NCBI RefSeq assembly: GCF_022921115.1
Contig: NZ_CP095075.1
Coordinates: 1,440,001 to 1,504,000 of the forward strand
DNA: 64,000 nucleotides
Source of the DNA: Halobacillus amylolyticus
GTDB lineage: Bacteria; Bacillota; Bacilli; Bacillales; Halobacillaceae
Reading direction: 5' to 3'
Shown: piece after piece, positions 29,029-37,179 of the stretch
How the letters are laid out: every line of letters begins with the position of its first letter
How positions within the stretch are numbered: position 1 is the stretch's first letter
Translations under genes and position numbers: made by a program
Notes under the pieces: model-generated
Database searches by the model: none
What the model saw: only the letters and a program-made list of their open reading frames with translations
What the model was told of the DNA's origin: nothing

Positions 29029-29140
29029 GCGAAATACACCCCTTTTTTTTATTGTAGCATGAGAACAATGTGTTCGGTCACGGGAAGAGTCGTTTCCCTT
29101 TTATACTACTTTGCAGAAAAATATAGAGGAGGAGATTATC

Positions 29141-30046
29141 TTGAAGATAGCCATTACCGGCGGAACAGGCTTTGTAGGATCAAAACTTACCCAGAAACTT
29201 ATTAACGAAGACCATCACGTGTACATACTCACAAGAAGCCCGGACAAGCATGAAAATACTGATCATGTTACACATATTGGGTGGCTAAGAGATGAATACA
29301 CTCCATCGCATCAGCTTCCTTCAGTAGATGCTATCGTAAACCTTGCTGGTGAATCATTAAATAGCGGGCGATGGACGGAAAAACGGAAAAAATCTATTAT
29401 GGACAGCCGCATTCAGGCGACTGAAGGAGTGATCGACCTGATTGAACGCATGAACCCTAAACCAGAAGTGCTAATCAACGCCTCAGCCGTAGGCTTTTAT
29501 GGACAATCAGAAACAAAAACTTTTACAGAAGAGACAGATAGACCCGGAGAAGATTTCTTAGCAAACGTCGTCGTTGAATGGGAAAAACGAGCAGCGAAAG
29601 CACAAAGCCTCGGTGTACGTACTGCGTTCGTTCGCTTTGGCGTGATTCTTGGAGAAAAAGGAGCGTTACCCAAAATGACCATTCCCTATAAACTTATGAT
29701 TGGAGGAAATTTAGGATCTGGTGAACAATGGATGTCTTGGATTCATATCGATGATGTGGTTGAACTCATCGACTACTCATTAAGGACTTCTTCGATCGAA
29801 GGTCCTGTGAATGGAACAGCGCCTAATCCTAAACGCAACAAAGACTTTGGTCAAACCCTTGGAACTGTGCTTGGACGCCCACACTGGATTCCAGCCCCTT
29901 CTTTTGCTTTAAAAACGGTTCTTGGTGATATGAGCTCATTATTACTGAACGGCCAATCCGTCATACCAAACAAAGCAATATCACATGGTTATTCATTTAT
30001 TTTTCCCGAGTTAAAGCCTGCCTTACAATCGCTTTTAAAATCTTAA
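29141..30046 (+). CDS. yfhF: TIGR01777 family epimerase YfhF
   Basis: 301-aa SDR-extended/SulA-like family protein. N-terminal nucleotide motif KIAITGGTGFVGSKL, then IVNLAGESLNSGRWTEKRK, ASAVGFYG, RFGVILGEKGALP and the conserved C-terminal block beginning near LKTVLGDMSSLLL. The start is TTG at 29141, 6 nt after AGGAGGAG; an in-frame ATG at 29111 would add ten residues that include the ribosome site. Catalytic role unknown. Neighbour of recX as in B. subtilis. Confidence 0.92.
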   Translation: MKIAITGGTGFVGSKLTQKLINEDHHVYILTRSPDKHENTDHVTHIGWLRDEYTPSHQLPSVDAIVNLAGESLNSGRWTEKRKKSIMDSRIQATEGVIDLIERMNPKPEVLINASAVGFYGQSETKTFTEETDRPGEDFLANVVVEWEKRAAKAQSLGVRTAFVRFGVILGEKGALPKMTIPYKLMIGGNLGSGEQWMSWIHIDDVVELIDYSLRTSSIEGPVNGTAPNPKRNKDFGQTLGTVLGRPHWIPAPSFALKTVLGDMSSLLLNGQSVIPNKAISHGYSFIFPELKPALQSLLKS

Positions 30047-30097
30047 CGAAGCTTTTCATGCTTTTTTGTGTACCTTTCTATTTCCCATTCAGTATAA

Positions 30098-30262
30098 TAC
30101 AGGAAAAAGATAGCGGAGGTTAAGAACCTGGGAGTAGATGATCGAGTGGGATCAATTGAGAAAGGCAAGGATGCCGACCTTGTATTATGGGATGGCCATC
30201 CTTATGACTTTGTGCCCTCTCCTGTATGGACCATGATTGATGGAAAAGTGGTATATGATTAA
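30098..30262 (+). pseudogene. C-terminal remnant of an amidohydrolase
   Basis: An open stretch encodes LGVDDRVGSIEKGKDADLVL, then WDGHPYDFVPSPVWTMIDGKVVYD and a stop. This is the characteristic last ~45 residues of imidazolonepropionase-like amidohydrolases (GSIEKGKDADLV ... V..V.V.GK.VY). There is no upstream catalytic domain: a stop codon precedes it at 30095 and yfhF ends 50 nt earlier. No start or ribosome site is evident. A deletion scar rather than a gene. Confidence 0.8.
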
Positions 30263-30347
30263 AACAGACCTCTAAAAGCAATGAAAAAATTCATAAAACG
30301 CCTATTCCCTTTTTAAATAAAATCGATTATTATTACCTTAAGTAAGA

Positions 30348-30505
30348 CAATCTGATCGTAATGTAGGGAGGCAAATGGTGCGCCACCAGTCATGTAGATT
30401 GGTTCTAGTGGGTTCGATTCCCACCCCGAATTTTTGTGAGCAATTGATAAAAATTCGAGGGTGGTCCGAACCAACAATGCACGCTATCTCCCTGCGTTCA
30501 GACTG
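30348..30505 (+). ncRNA. candidate structured RNA upstream of a GNAT gene
   Basis: Nested complementary blocks fold into a long rod. Outer P1 30348-30358/30495-30505 (9 of 11 paired). P2 AGGGAG 30365-30370/CTCCCT 30488-30493. P3 hairpin TGGTG-cgc-CACCA 30376-30388. P4 TTGGTTC 30399-30405/GAACCAA 30468-30474. P5 CCACCCCGAATTTTT 30421-30435 with 30449-30464, one bulged A. A competing T-arm-like hairpin, GTGGG-TTCGATT-CCCAC (30408-30424), overlaps P5. An intrinsic terminator follows at once. I cannot match it to a named family. The opposite-strand ORF over this region looks like a translation artefact of it. Confidence 0.65.
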
Positions 30506-30535
30506 CCCTCCTCTATTCACAAGGAGGGGTTTTTT
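30506..30535 (+). terminator. terminator whose 3' arm is the GNAT ribosome site
   Basis: CCCTCCT-ctattcaca-AGGAGGG then GTTTTTT. The descending arm AAGGAGGGG lies 6-7 nt before the GTG start at 30536, so hairpin formation both terminates transcription and hides the Shine-Dalgarno. Confidence 0.8.
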
Positions 30536-31087
30536 GTGCTAAAAAAACGTGATTTGCATGACTCTAAAGCTCTGTTTGAATTGATGAGTCACCCCGAAGT
30601 ATTTCCATACGTCCGCCACAAAGCCACAACAAGTGATGAATTCTATTTTCTGACAAAACAAACGATTGAAGCAGAAGAGCTTGGTGAATCCATTTCGCGC
30701 ACCATCCTTGACGAGTGGGGACAACCGATCGGTACAATCAATTTATTTAATATACAAGAAAATAAAGGCTTTCTCGCCACATGGATTGGGCAGCCATATT
30801 TCGGTAAAGGGTACAATCAATTGGCAAAAGATTTATTTTTCGAGGAGTTATTTTTCCAGCTTGAGATTGAAGCGATTTTTCTGAAGATCCGTCGTACAAA
30901 TGTACGCTCACTGAAAGCCGCATTAAAAATCCCATATGCAAACAAAGCAAATAATCTTTATCCTGAGGTATTATCCTGGATAAATCGTGAACAGCCCGTC
31001 TATGATTTATTTGTTATTACAAAAGAACAATATCTCTTCCACTATTATGGTGAGCAAGAACAAAGTGGGGGAATTTTAGAAGCATAA
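30536..31087 (+). CDS. GNAT-family N-acetyltransferase
   Basis: 183-aa acetyltransferase of the RimJ-like GNAT type (Acetyltransf_3). N-terminal LKKRDLHDSKALFELMSH, middle strand QPIGTINLFNI, and acetyl-CoA-binding segment WIGQPYFGKGYNQLAKDL. The start is GTG at 30536, placed by the AAGGAGGGG site that is part of the preceding terminator hairpin. Substrate unknown. The structured leader suggests expression is controlled by RNA, an inference from sequence geometry. Confidence 0.85.
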   Translation: MLKKRDLHDSKALFELMSHPEVFPYVRHKATTSDEFYFLTKQTIEAEELGESISRTILDEWGQPIGTINLFNIQENKGFLATWIGQPYFGKGYNQLAKDLFFEELFFQLEIEAIFLKIRRTNVRSLKAALKIPYANKANNLYPEVLSWINREQPVYDLFVITKEQYLFHYYGEQEQSGGILEA

Positions 31088-31181
31088 GGTGACTTATGCT
31101 TCTTTCTAACTATCTAAACAGTTGTCTTTGTTTAACGAAACATCCCATTCCGATGTTGACTTTAGCCAAACCAGTCTCTAA

Positions 31182-31853
31182 TTAAATAATCTGCGGAAAA
31201 GGGACATTTGTTTCTTTTGAAGATTGGTTCTTCCTCACCTTTTCTAAAGGTACACTAATTTCAGGAGTACCATATACGCCTGGTGCAATCTCATACTTAT
31301 CAAATATGAGAACAAGTTGTTCACCATTAATATAAAAAGCTGTATCTTCTCTTACGGAATTAAATGATTGGTGAAAATAAGTATCCGGTTCATTTGCCAT
31401 TTGTTTTTTCACTTCTTGATTAAGCAATGGCATCTTCACCACATCCTTCAATGTAATCACCCTGCCATTATCTCCGTTACTAAAGTTAATTGACCTCACT
31501 GTCGAGTTATAATTGTTTCCCCTTGAAATATTCGATGTCATGACGACAGAAATCATCTTATCGTCCTCGATCACTTCTTCTTCCTCATAATAAAGAACTG
31601 GAAACCCTGTTGATTGTTCAGCTACACGCTTCACTTCTCTAACTGTATCCTCAAGTTTATTACTCACTTTTTTATTGACCTGTTCTTGAAGCTTTTCATT
31701 AGGGAGACCATTAAAAACGGGGTAATCAATATGGATTTCATAGTCCTGCATGACTTTATCCTTATGCTTAATACTGTATAGACTACCTTCAGCGAATATA
31801 TTTGAACTGTACACTAAAAACAGCAATAAAAACCATATACTTATCTTTTTCAA
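31182..31853 (-). CDS. exported DUF3298/RsiV-like domain protein
   Basis: 223 aa with a signal peptide (MKKISIWFLLLFLVYSSNIF, cleavage near FA-EG). The mature part has the DUF4163/DUF3298 layout found in PdaC and the RsiV ectodomain: IHIDYPVFNGLPNEKLQEQV, then GRVITLKDVV, FYINGEQLVLIFDKYEIAPG and a final VPL. This fold binds lysozyme in RsiV, but no enzyme domain or transmembrane anchor is present here. The start is TTG at 31853, 9 nt after GGAGG. Role unknown; likely in wall or envelope. Confidence 0.75.
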   Translation of the reverse strand: MKKISIWFLLLFLVYSSNIFAEGSLYSIKHKDKVMQDYEIHIDYPVFNGLPNEKLQEQVNKKVSNKLEDTVREVKRVAEQSTGFPVLYYEEEEVIEDDKMISVVMTSNISRGNNYNSTVRSINFSNGDNGRVITLKDVVKMPLLNQEVKKQMANEPDTYFHQSFNSVREDTAFYINGEQLVLIFDKYEIAPGVYGTPEISVPLEKVRKNQSSKETNVPFPQII

Positions 31854-31923
31854 TGGTCCATTCCTCCTTTAGCAATTAGTTTGACCCAATTATTAAAAAC
31901 TAAAGGGGAATGATGAAGATAAC

Positions 31924-32262
31924 TTATTTTTCCAAGCGTTGAACCATCTTTTCATTTGCCACATAAATAGCCTCGTTTTCAACTTCTGCAAAACCATACG
32001 CAGTAACAAAACCTAAGCATTCATATTTGAACGCTGTCTGCCATATATCCAATTTATTCGTTATTTCAGCAATGGTAATAAGACCAGCATTGGATGAATC
32101 TTGGCTTACTAAGTTTGAGCCAAAGTGTTCCGCCACATCCTTTGCGACTTCAGTTGTTTTCTGCTGTGCCACCCTTACAATTAAACAGCCTATCATATCA
32201 CACATCCTTTCAATAAATAGGAACGTTTGTTCTTTTTCATTATATCCATTCCCTTCCAACAA
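31924..32262 (-). CDS. hypothetical protein
   Basis: 112 aa, soluble, no signal peptide. Contains MIGCLIVRVAQQKTTEVAKD and a C-terminal AEVENEAIYVANEKMVQRL. I do not recognise a family. The probable start is TTG at 32262, 8 nt after AGGAG; an internal ATG at 32202 is possible. Stands alone between two opposite-facing genes, about 70 nt upstream of the DUF3298 gene and co-directional with it. Confidence 0.6.
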   Translation of the reverse strand: MLEGNGYNEKEQTFLFIERMCDMIGCLIVRVAQQKTTEVAKDVAEHFGSNLVSQDSSNAGLITIAEITNKLDIWQTAFKYECLGFVTAYGFAEVENEAIYVANEKMVQRLEK

Positions 32263-32347
32263 ATCAACTCCTATTCAAAAAGTTATTGCTTTTTTATGAA
32301 TATTTGATAAACTGTTAAACGCTTTACTATGAAAGGGGAGGGATTTT

Positions 32348-33165
32348 ATGATTCGCAGACTTACCCAAAAAGATGATCCGGCTTGCCAACACCTGCTTTC
32401 TGTTAAACCAGCAGAAAACTTATTTATTATCGGAGATATTGAGAACTTTGGTTATGACCAGGATTTTCAAAAATTATGGGGGATTTTCACCGAGATGGTC
32501 AGCTAAAAGCAGTATTATTAAAGTATCATAACAATTACATTGCCTATGCAAATGAGTCCTTTGATGCCAAGGGTTTTGCTGCAATTATTAACGAAGATCC
32601 TGAATTTATGCAGTTATCTGGTCTGCAGGTCATTACTGAAAAAATTCTTCCTTACATTAAAGTCGGGAGTTTACGTACTCGTTCCTTATATTATGCCAAA
32701 TGTGACGGTGCTGAAAAGCTAAGCATAGATGTAGATATTAGTCAGGTAAAACTGGCAACGACAAATGATGTACAAAGAATCGTTCATTTACAAAACCAGA
32801 TCCCTGAATTTGAGCGAGATAATACTCGTGAAGATAGCATTCGAAAAGGAATGGAACAGAAATCTGCGCGAGTATATTTTAGTGAAGACAACGGTACGAT
32901 GATTTCAAGTGCCTCCACTACAGCGGAAAATTCGATGTCAGCCATGGTAGTAGGGGTATGCACCCATCCAAATTATAAACGTAAAGGTTATGCGAGTACC
33001 TGTATGCATAAATTATGTCAAGATCTACTAGCAGAAGGAAAAATGCTATGCTTGTTTTATGATAATCCCGAAGCAGGTTCTATTTATAAAAGGCTTGGCT
33101 TTGAGGATATTGGAATGTGGATGATGCACATTTTTGAAAAAGCAGAAGAAACTTCAGCAGTGTAG
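32348..33165 (+). pseudogene. GNAT acetyltransferase, frameshifted
   Basis: The gene begins at ATG 32348 (ribosome site GGGGAGGG) with MIRRLTQKDDPACQHLL and FIIGDIENFGYD, then loses frame at a run of five G (32478-32482). The rest continues in the +1 frame as GDFHRDGQLKAVLLKYHNNY to the end, including the acetyl-CoA loop VCTHPNYKRKGYAS. Six G instead of five would give one intact ~272-aa protein (...QKLWGDFHRDG...). Either a real inactivation, a phase-variable tract or a base-calling error. Confidence 0.85.
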
Positions 33166-33177
33166 GCAAGGGGGTGA

Positions 33178-33309
33178 AAAGAGGAACAAATTCGATGGTT
33201 TTTATGTTTTCGTTTCTTTTTAGTAAACCGATGGTACTCTCATAAAATTTTGAAGTCTTTTCTAGATCAGTGACTCTCACTGTCACAACACCTACACGAG
33301 CATCTCGTC
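33178..33309 (-). pseudogene. fragment of a glyoxalase/VOC family protein
   Basis: On the minus strand RVGVVTVRVTDLEKTSKFYE is the typical first strand and helix of vicinal-oxygen-chelate proteins. The similarity ends after about 40 residues, and the downstream part is replaced by the 3' end of the GNAT gene. No ribosome site. A remnant. Confidence 0.65.
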
Positions 33310-33331
33310 AGTGTTATTTCCACCTAATAAG

Positions 33332-33410
33332 TTACTTTTTGTAAGTTGATTATACTTATTCACTATGTAAAATTCAACTGATAAAGGTTTAAATCCTTTA
33401 CAAAAAGTAA
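33332..33410. promoter_or_regulatory. paired operator-like inverted repeats upstream of the lin0512 gene
   Basis: TTACTTTTTGTAA (33332-33344) and its exact reverse complement TTACAAAAAGTAA (33398-33410) flank a 53-bp AT-rich stretch containing possible -10 boxes. Each copy is itself TTAC-N5-GTAA. Two such sites around a promoter suggest a dimeric repressor, possibly looping. No regulator gene is adjacent. Confidence 0.5.
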
Positions 33411-33451
33411 ATAAGGAGAAAGAACACGTTATTTTAGGAGGAGGAGATCTA

Positions 33452-33811
33452 ATGGAACAAGTCATGTTCATTCAAACCGGAACAGGAACAGATGTGCACG
33501 GCCAAAATATAACAAAGGCCTCTGTTCGGGCAGTAAAAAATGCTATTCACTCTAATTCCATGCCAGGAATCAGATCAGCGTTACCTAACCAATCCCTCGA
33601 TGAGATGAAAATACACGTGAGACTCGCTTTGCCAACAGATCATGAACAGTTAGATGAGCAAGAAGTTAAACAGGCTATTCCTTATGGACAGGTTACGTTA
33701 GAAAAGATCCAAGGCGGAATGCTGACATCAAGCCGGATTTTTCTTGAAGACAAAGAAGATAAAAATGACATGATGTACATTGTAAATGCGGCCGTTGAAG
33801 TCGGCTATTAA
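33452..33811 (+). CDS. Lin0512 family protein
   Basis: 119 aa. MFIQTGTGTDVHGQNITKAS at the start and the ordered KNAIHSNSMPG, KIHVRLALP and AAVEVGY segments match the small uncharacterised Lin0512 family (PF09585 as I recall). Soluble and no catalytic motif known. Ribosome site GGAGGAGG. The paired TTAC-N5-GTAA repeats upstream suggest it is regulated. Monocistronic. Confidence 0.8.
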   Translation: MEQVMFIQTGTGTDVHGQNITKASVRAVKNAIHSNSMPGIRSALPNQSLDEMKIHVRLALPTDHEQLDEQEVKQAIPYGQVTLEKIQGGMLTSSRIFLEDKEDKNDMMYIVNAAVEVGY

Positions 33812-33816
33812 CGAAA

Positions 33817-33852
33817 GAATCCCCAAGGAATGACTGGCTCACTCCTTGGGGT
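33817..33852. terminator. hairpin between convergent genes
   Basis: CCCCAAGGA-atgactggctcac-TCCTTGGGG, a 9-bp perfect stem located between lin0512 and yteA; T runs are poor on either side, so terminator strength is uncertain. Confidence 0.6.
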
Positions 33853-33856
33853 ATAA

Positions 33857-34498
33857 TTATTCTGAATCTTCCTGTTCACGTTGATCCATGTACTCTTTAT
33901 AATATTCACTTCGCTGGAAATTAACTTCATCCGGTCCTGTATATCCGTCCATATCTGTTGATACAAACGATTCAAATTCCTCTACATAACCACCATTGTC
34001 TTCCTCTTCATCCATCAATGATGAGCCTTCATAAGTCATACCATTTTCATTAAAATTGGCAACCACTTCATAGCTGTCGTTTCCGTCATTCCACTCTAAC
34101 TCATTAAGAACATCTTCTTCCACTGGACGATCACCCGCTACATGATCATCTCCAGCAGACCGAATGGTACGAGCTGTTGGTACGGCTTCCAGTCTTTCTA
34201 ACGGAATCTTTTCCCCAGTTTTCTCACAAATCCCATAAGTGCCTTGTTCGATTTGCTTTAATGAGTAGGATATTTCTGACAGTTCATCTTCAAGATGGGT
34301 TAACAAGGCCATATCCTTTTCTCTTTCATAAAGATCTGTGCCTGAATCAGCTGGGTGGTTATCATACTGGGACAACTCACCAGATGATCGGCTGCTAGCT
34401 AAGCCTTGCTCTAATCCAAAATGATTATTGTCGATTAATCGTTGCTCTATTTCCTGTTTTCTTTCTTCTAATTGTTTTTTAAAATGTGTATAATCCAT
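33857..34498 (-). CDS. yteA: YteA-family TraR/DksA-like protein
   Basis: 213-aa sporulation/stress-associated protein of the YteA family. The N-terminal coiled coil (FKKQLEERKQEIEQRLID; MALLTHLEDELSEISYSLKQI) resembles DksA. The zinc-finger region YGICEKTGEKIPLERLEAVP keeps only one cysteine, a degeneration seen in other YteA proteins. The C-terminal part is very acidic. The expected action on RNA polymerase is an inference from DksA. GGAG precedes the ATG. Confidence 0.85.
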   Translation of the reverse strand: MDYTHFKKQLEERKQEIEQRLIDNNHFGLEQGLASSRSSGELSQYDNHPADSGTDLYEREKDMALLTHLEDELSEISYSLKQIEQGTYGICEKTGEKIPLERLEAVPTARTIRSAGDDHVAGDRPVEEDVLNELEWNDGNDSYEVVANFNENGMTYEGSSLMDEEEDNGGYVEEFESFVSTDMDGYTGPDEVNFQRSEYYKEYMDQREQEDSE

Positions 34499-34596
34499 TT
34501 TCTCACACTCCAGTTCTTCTTACTGGTTAGTGTGGCTATCTCAATCCTCTCTATACAGGCAACGGATCGTATTATTTTGACATGTATAATTGATTA

Positions 34597-34633
34597 CAAA
34601 AAAAGAACGACCCGCAAAAAGGCCGTTCTCACT
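34597..34633 (-). terminator. terminator of the yrrT-luxS-mccAB operon
   Basis: On the minus strand GAGAACGGCC-tttttgc-GGGTCGTTCTTTTTTT, immediately after the mccB stop. Confidence 0.85.
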
Positions 34634-34636
34634 TTA

Positions 34637-35773
34637 CTATTTGCGTAAGGCTTGTAAAAAGTCTTCCTTTAAATCTTCAATATCTTCGAGTCCAATGGAG
34701 ACACGAACTAAACCATCAGTGATCCCCAGTTCGCTGCGGCGTTCTGCAGGAATCGATGCATGCGTCATTTTTGCAGGAACCGAAATTAAGCTTTCCACTG
34801 CTCCAAGACTTTCAGCTAGTGTGAAGAAGCGAGTATTCTTGAGTACTCGATCTGCTTTCTCCCCACTTCCAACATCAAAAGAAATCATTCCGCCGCTACC
34901 ACGAGCTTGACCCTGGTGAACTTGATGGCCTTTATGACTTTCAAGACCAGGGTAATAAATGTTTGTTACCTCTGGGAGTCCTTGTAAGAACTCGATAAAT
35001 GCACGAGTATTTTCTTCAATCTCCTCCATGCGAATACCTAGGGTTTTGATCCCGCGCATCAATAACCAGGAATCCTGCGGTCCAAGAATCCCACCAGAAG
35101 AATTTAGTACAAAATGGACATTTTCAGCAAGCTGCTGTGAATTGACGACAACTAACCCGGCTACAACGTCACTGTGTCCACCAAGATACTTCGTTGCACT
35201 GTGAAGAACGATATCGGCACCAAAGTCAATTGGATTTTGCCAGTATGGTGTACTGAAGGTGTTATCAACAATAAAAGTTAGATCCTTTCCTTTCGCTAGA
35301 TCAGACACTTTTTTCAGATCAGTGATTTTTAGTAACGGGTTGGTTGGCGTCTCGACATAAATCGCTTTTGTGCGATCAGTAATGGCCGCTTCGATATTCG
35401 CAACATCACTTGTATCCACAAATGTTGCTTCTAATCCAAACCGGTTAATCACATTAGAAACAAGACGATACGTACCGCCATATACATCATCAGTGAAAAC
35501 GACATGATCACCTTGATTGAAGGTCATAAGCACTGCTGTGATCGCTGCCATTCCTGAACCAAAAGCAAATCCCGCATGCCCACCTTCCAGCTCCTTGATC
35601 AATTCTTCGAGAGCAAATCTCGTTGGGTTGCCTGTTCTTGAATATTCATAACCACGGTGCTGACCAACTCCGTCTTGAGCGTACGTACTTACTTGATAAA
35701 TCGGCACAGAAACCGCACCTGTTTCCTTATCTCCTGTAATCCCGCCATGGATTAACTGAGTTTTCTTTCTCAT
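34637..35773 (-). CDS. mccB: cystathionine gamma-lyase / homocysteine gamma-lyase MccB
   Basis: 378-aa PLP enzyme of the Cys/Met metabolism family that splits cystathionine to cysteine. Seen: YEYSRTGNPTR, the FGSGMAAI loop, VDNTFSTPY and the PLP lysine in HSATKYLGGHSDV. Start at 35773 (MRKKTQLIHGG), 8 nt after GAGGAG; the upstream GTG/ATG codons are too close to that site. Overlaps the mccA end (TGATG). Last gene of the operon. Confidence 0.94.
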   Translation of the reverse strand: MRKKTQLIHGGITGDKETGAVSVPIYQVSTYAQDGVGQHRGYEYSRTGNPTRFALEELIKELEGGHAGFAFGSGMAAITAVLMTFNQGDHVVFTDDVYGGTYRLVSNVINRFGLEATFVDTSDVANIEAAITDRTKAIYVETPTNPLLKITDLKKVSDLAKGKDLTFIVDNTFSTPYWQNPIDFGADIVLHSATKYLGGHSDVVAGLVVVNSQQLAENVHFVLNSSGGILGPQDSWLLMRGIKTLGIRMEEIEENTRAFIEFLQGLPEVTNIYYPGLESHKGHQVHQGQARGSGGMISFDVGSGEKADRVLKNTRFFTLAESLGAVESLISVPAKMTHASIPAERRSELGITDGLVRVSIGLEDIEDLKEDFLQALRK

Positions 35774-35778
35774 TGACA

Positions 35779-36696
35779 TCACTCCTCGTAAATCCCTTGA
35801 CTTAAGTATCGTTCACTGCTGTCAGGGAAAATCGTAACAATCTTCGTACCTGGCTTCGCTTGCTCAGCTTCTCTTAGCGCAGCTTCAAACGCAGCGCCAG
35901 AGGAACTGGCCACAAGCAGCCCTTCGTTAAGCGCAAGCTCTCTCACACGATCAAATGCCACTTGATCTGGAACCGTATGAATAGCGTTGAAATATTGCTT
36001 TTCCATATAGAAAGGCAAAAACTCCATTCCTATTCCCTCTGTACGGTGAGGTCCAGGCTCTCCTCCGTTTAACACCGAACCTTCGGGCTCAACGATCACA
36101 GTTTTAATGGCCTCATTTTGTTCTTTAAGATAACGAGACGTTCCCATAAAGGTTCCACCCGTGCCCGCACCTGCTATAAAAACGTCGACCGCGCCGTTTA
36201 AATCGTTATAAATTTCCGGACCCAACGTTTCATAATACGTATCTGGATTAGCACGATTGTTAAACTGTTCCGGGCTAAATGAGTTCGGAATTTCTTTACA
36301 AAGCTCATCTGCCCGTCTAATCGCCCCGCGCATTCCTTGTTCTGTCGGGGTATTTACCACTTCGGCACCGAGGGCCCTCATTAATGTTTGTTTTTCCTGA
36401 CTAAACTTTTCAGGAGTTACAAACATAACACGAAACCCTTTGCCGATTGCCGCAAGGGCTACACCAATTCCTGTATTGCCGGCCGTTGGTTCAATAATAG
36501 TACCGCCCTTTTTCAATAAACCTCTTCCAAGTGCATCCTCAATCAACTTTAAACCCAGACGGTCTTTAACACTACCGCCTGGGTTCATGAATTCAAGCTT
36601 AGCAAAAATACGTGCCTGATTCGGTATCGATGAGTGGGTCAGCTCAATCATTGGGGTATTGCCAATTAATGATTGTACGTTTTTGACGTAAGCCAT
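35779..36696 (-). CDS. mccA: O-acetylserine-dependent cystathionine beta-synthase MccA
   Basis: 305-aa PLP enzyme of the CysK/CBS fold that joins homocysteine and O-acetylserine to cystathionine. PLP lysine in PGGSVKDRLG, substrate loop EPTAGNTGIG, phosphate loop GAGTGGTFMG and VASSSGAAF. It could be confused with CysK, but its position directly before mccB and after luxS supports MccA. GGAGGGTGAGG precedes ATG. Confidence 0.92.
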   Translation of the reverse strand: MAYVKNVQSLIGNTPMIELTHSSIPNQARIFAKLEFMNPGGSVKDRLGLKLIEDALGRGLLKKGGTIIEPTAGNTGIGVALAAIGKGFRVMFVTPEKFSQEKQTLMRALGAEVVNTPTEQGMRGAIRRADELCKEIPNSFSPEQFNNRANPDTYYETLGPEIYNDLNGAVDVFIAGAGTGGTFMGTSRYLKEQNEAIKTVIVEPEGSVLNGGEPGPHRTEGIGMEFLPFYMEKQYFNAIHTVPDQVAFDRVRELALNEGLLVASSSGAAFEAALREAEQAKPGTKIVTIFPDSSERYLSQGIYEE

Positions 36697-36717
36697 AGGT
36701 TACCTCACCCTCCGAAT

Positions 36718-37176
36718 TTAAAAGACTTGATCCCATTCATCGCGTCTATCCAGCAAGTCTTTCGCAAGTCCTTTTGCACCTTCTAGGCTGTGACTAGCCG
36801 CGAATCCACACTGCACCTCATTACATGCCGGAACTTCATCTGCTTCAAGCACATCTTTCAATGTATTTTCCAACAGCTGAAGGACATTTTCATAACTGTC
36901 ATCATTGAGGACTGCTAGATAAAAGCCTGTTTGGCATCCCATTGGTCCAATATCGATAATTCGGCTGTGATGGTCACGACTCTTCTCTGCCATCAGGTGC
37001 TCTAAAGAGTGCAAAGCAGGCATATCCATGTACTCTTTATTGGGCTGTTTTACACGAATGTCGTATTTATAAATTTTATCCCCATGGTCTCCTTCGGTCA
37101 CACCGACTAGGCGTACATATGGTGCTTTCACTTTCGTATGGTCAAGGTTAAAGCTTTCTACATTCATCTTAGGCAT
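36718..37176 (-). CDS. luxS: S-ribosylhomocysteine lyase LuxS
   Basis: 152-aa metalloenzyme that splits S-ribosylhomocysteine into homocysteine and DPD, the AI-2 precursor. Metal ligands are in the HSLEH motif and in the Cys of [12 protein letters not shown]; the catalytic Cys is in [10 protein letters not shown]. Full length. Here it occupies the place where B. subtilis has mtnN inside the yrrT-mccAB operon, feeding homocysteine directly to MccA. GGAG precedes ATG. Confidence 0.96.
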   Translation of the reverse strand: MPKMNVESFNLDHTKVKAPYVRLVGVTEGDHGDKIYKYDIRVKQPNKEYMDMPALHSLEHLMAEKSRDHHSRIIDIGPMGCQTGFYLAVLNDDSYENVLQLLENTLKDVLEADEVPACNEVQCGFAASHSLEGAKGLAKDLLDRRDEWDQVF

Positions 37177-37179
37177 AAA

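Noticed and set aside
30399..30435. A tRNA gene suggested by GGGTTCGATTCCC
   Set aside because: No acceptor stem, D-arm or anticodon arm can be built around the T-arm-like hairpin.
30338..30520. 60-aa minus-strand ORF containing GVGIEPTR
   Set aside because: It is the reverse of the structured RNA; GIEPT arises from the T-arm-like GGTTCGATTCC. No ribosome site or family match.
30348..30535. T-box identity for the structured RNA
   Set aside because: GAGGGTGGTCC only partly resembles the T-box core AGGGTGGNACCGCG, stem I features are missing, and the downstream gene is not an amino-acid gene.
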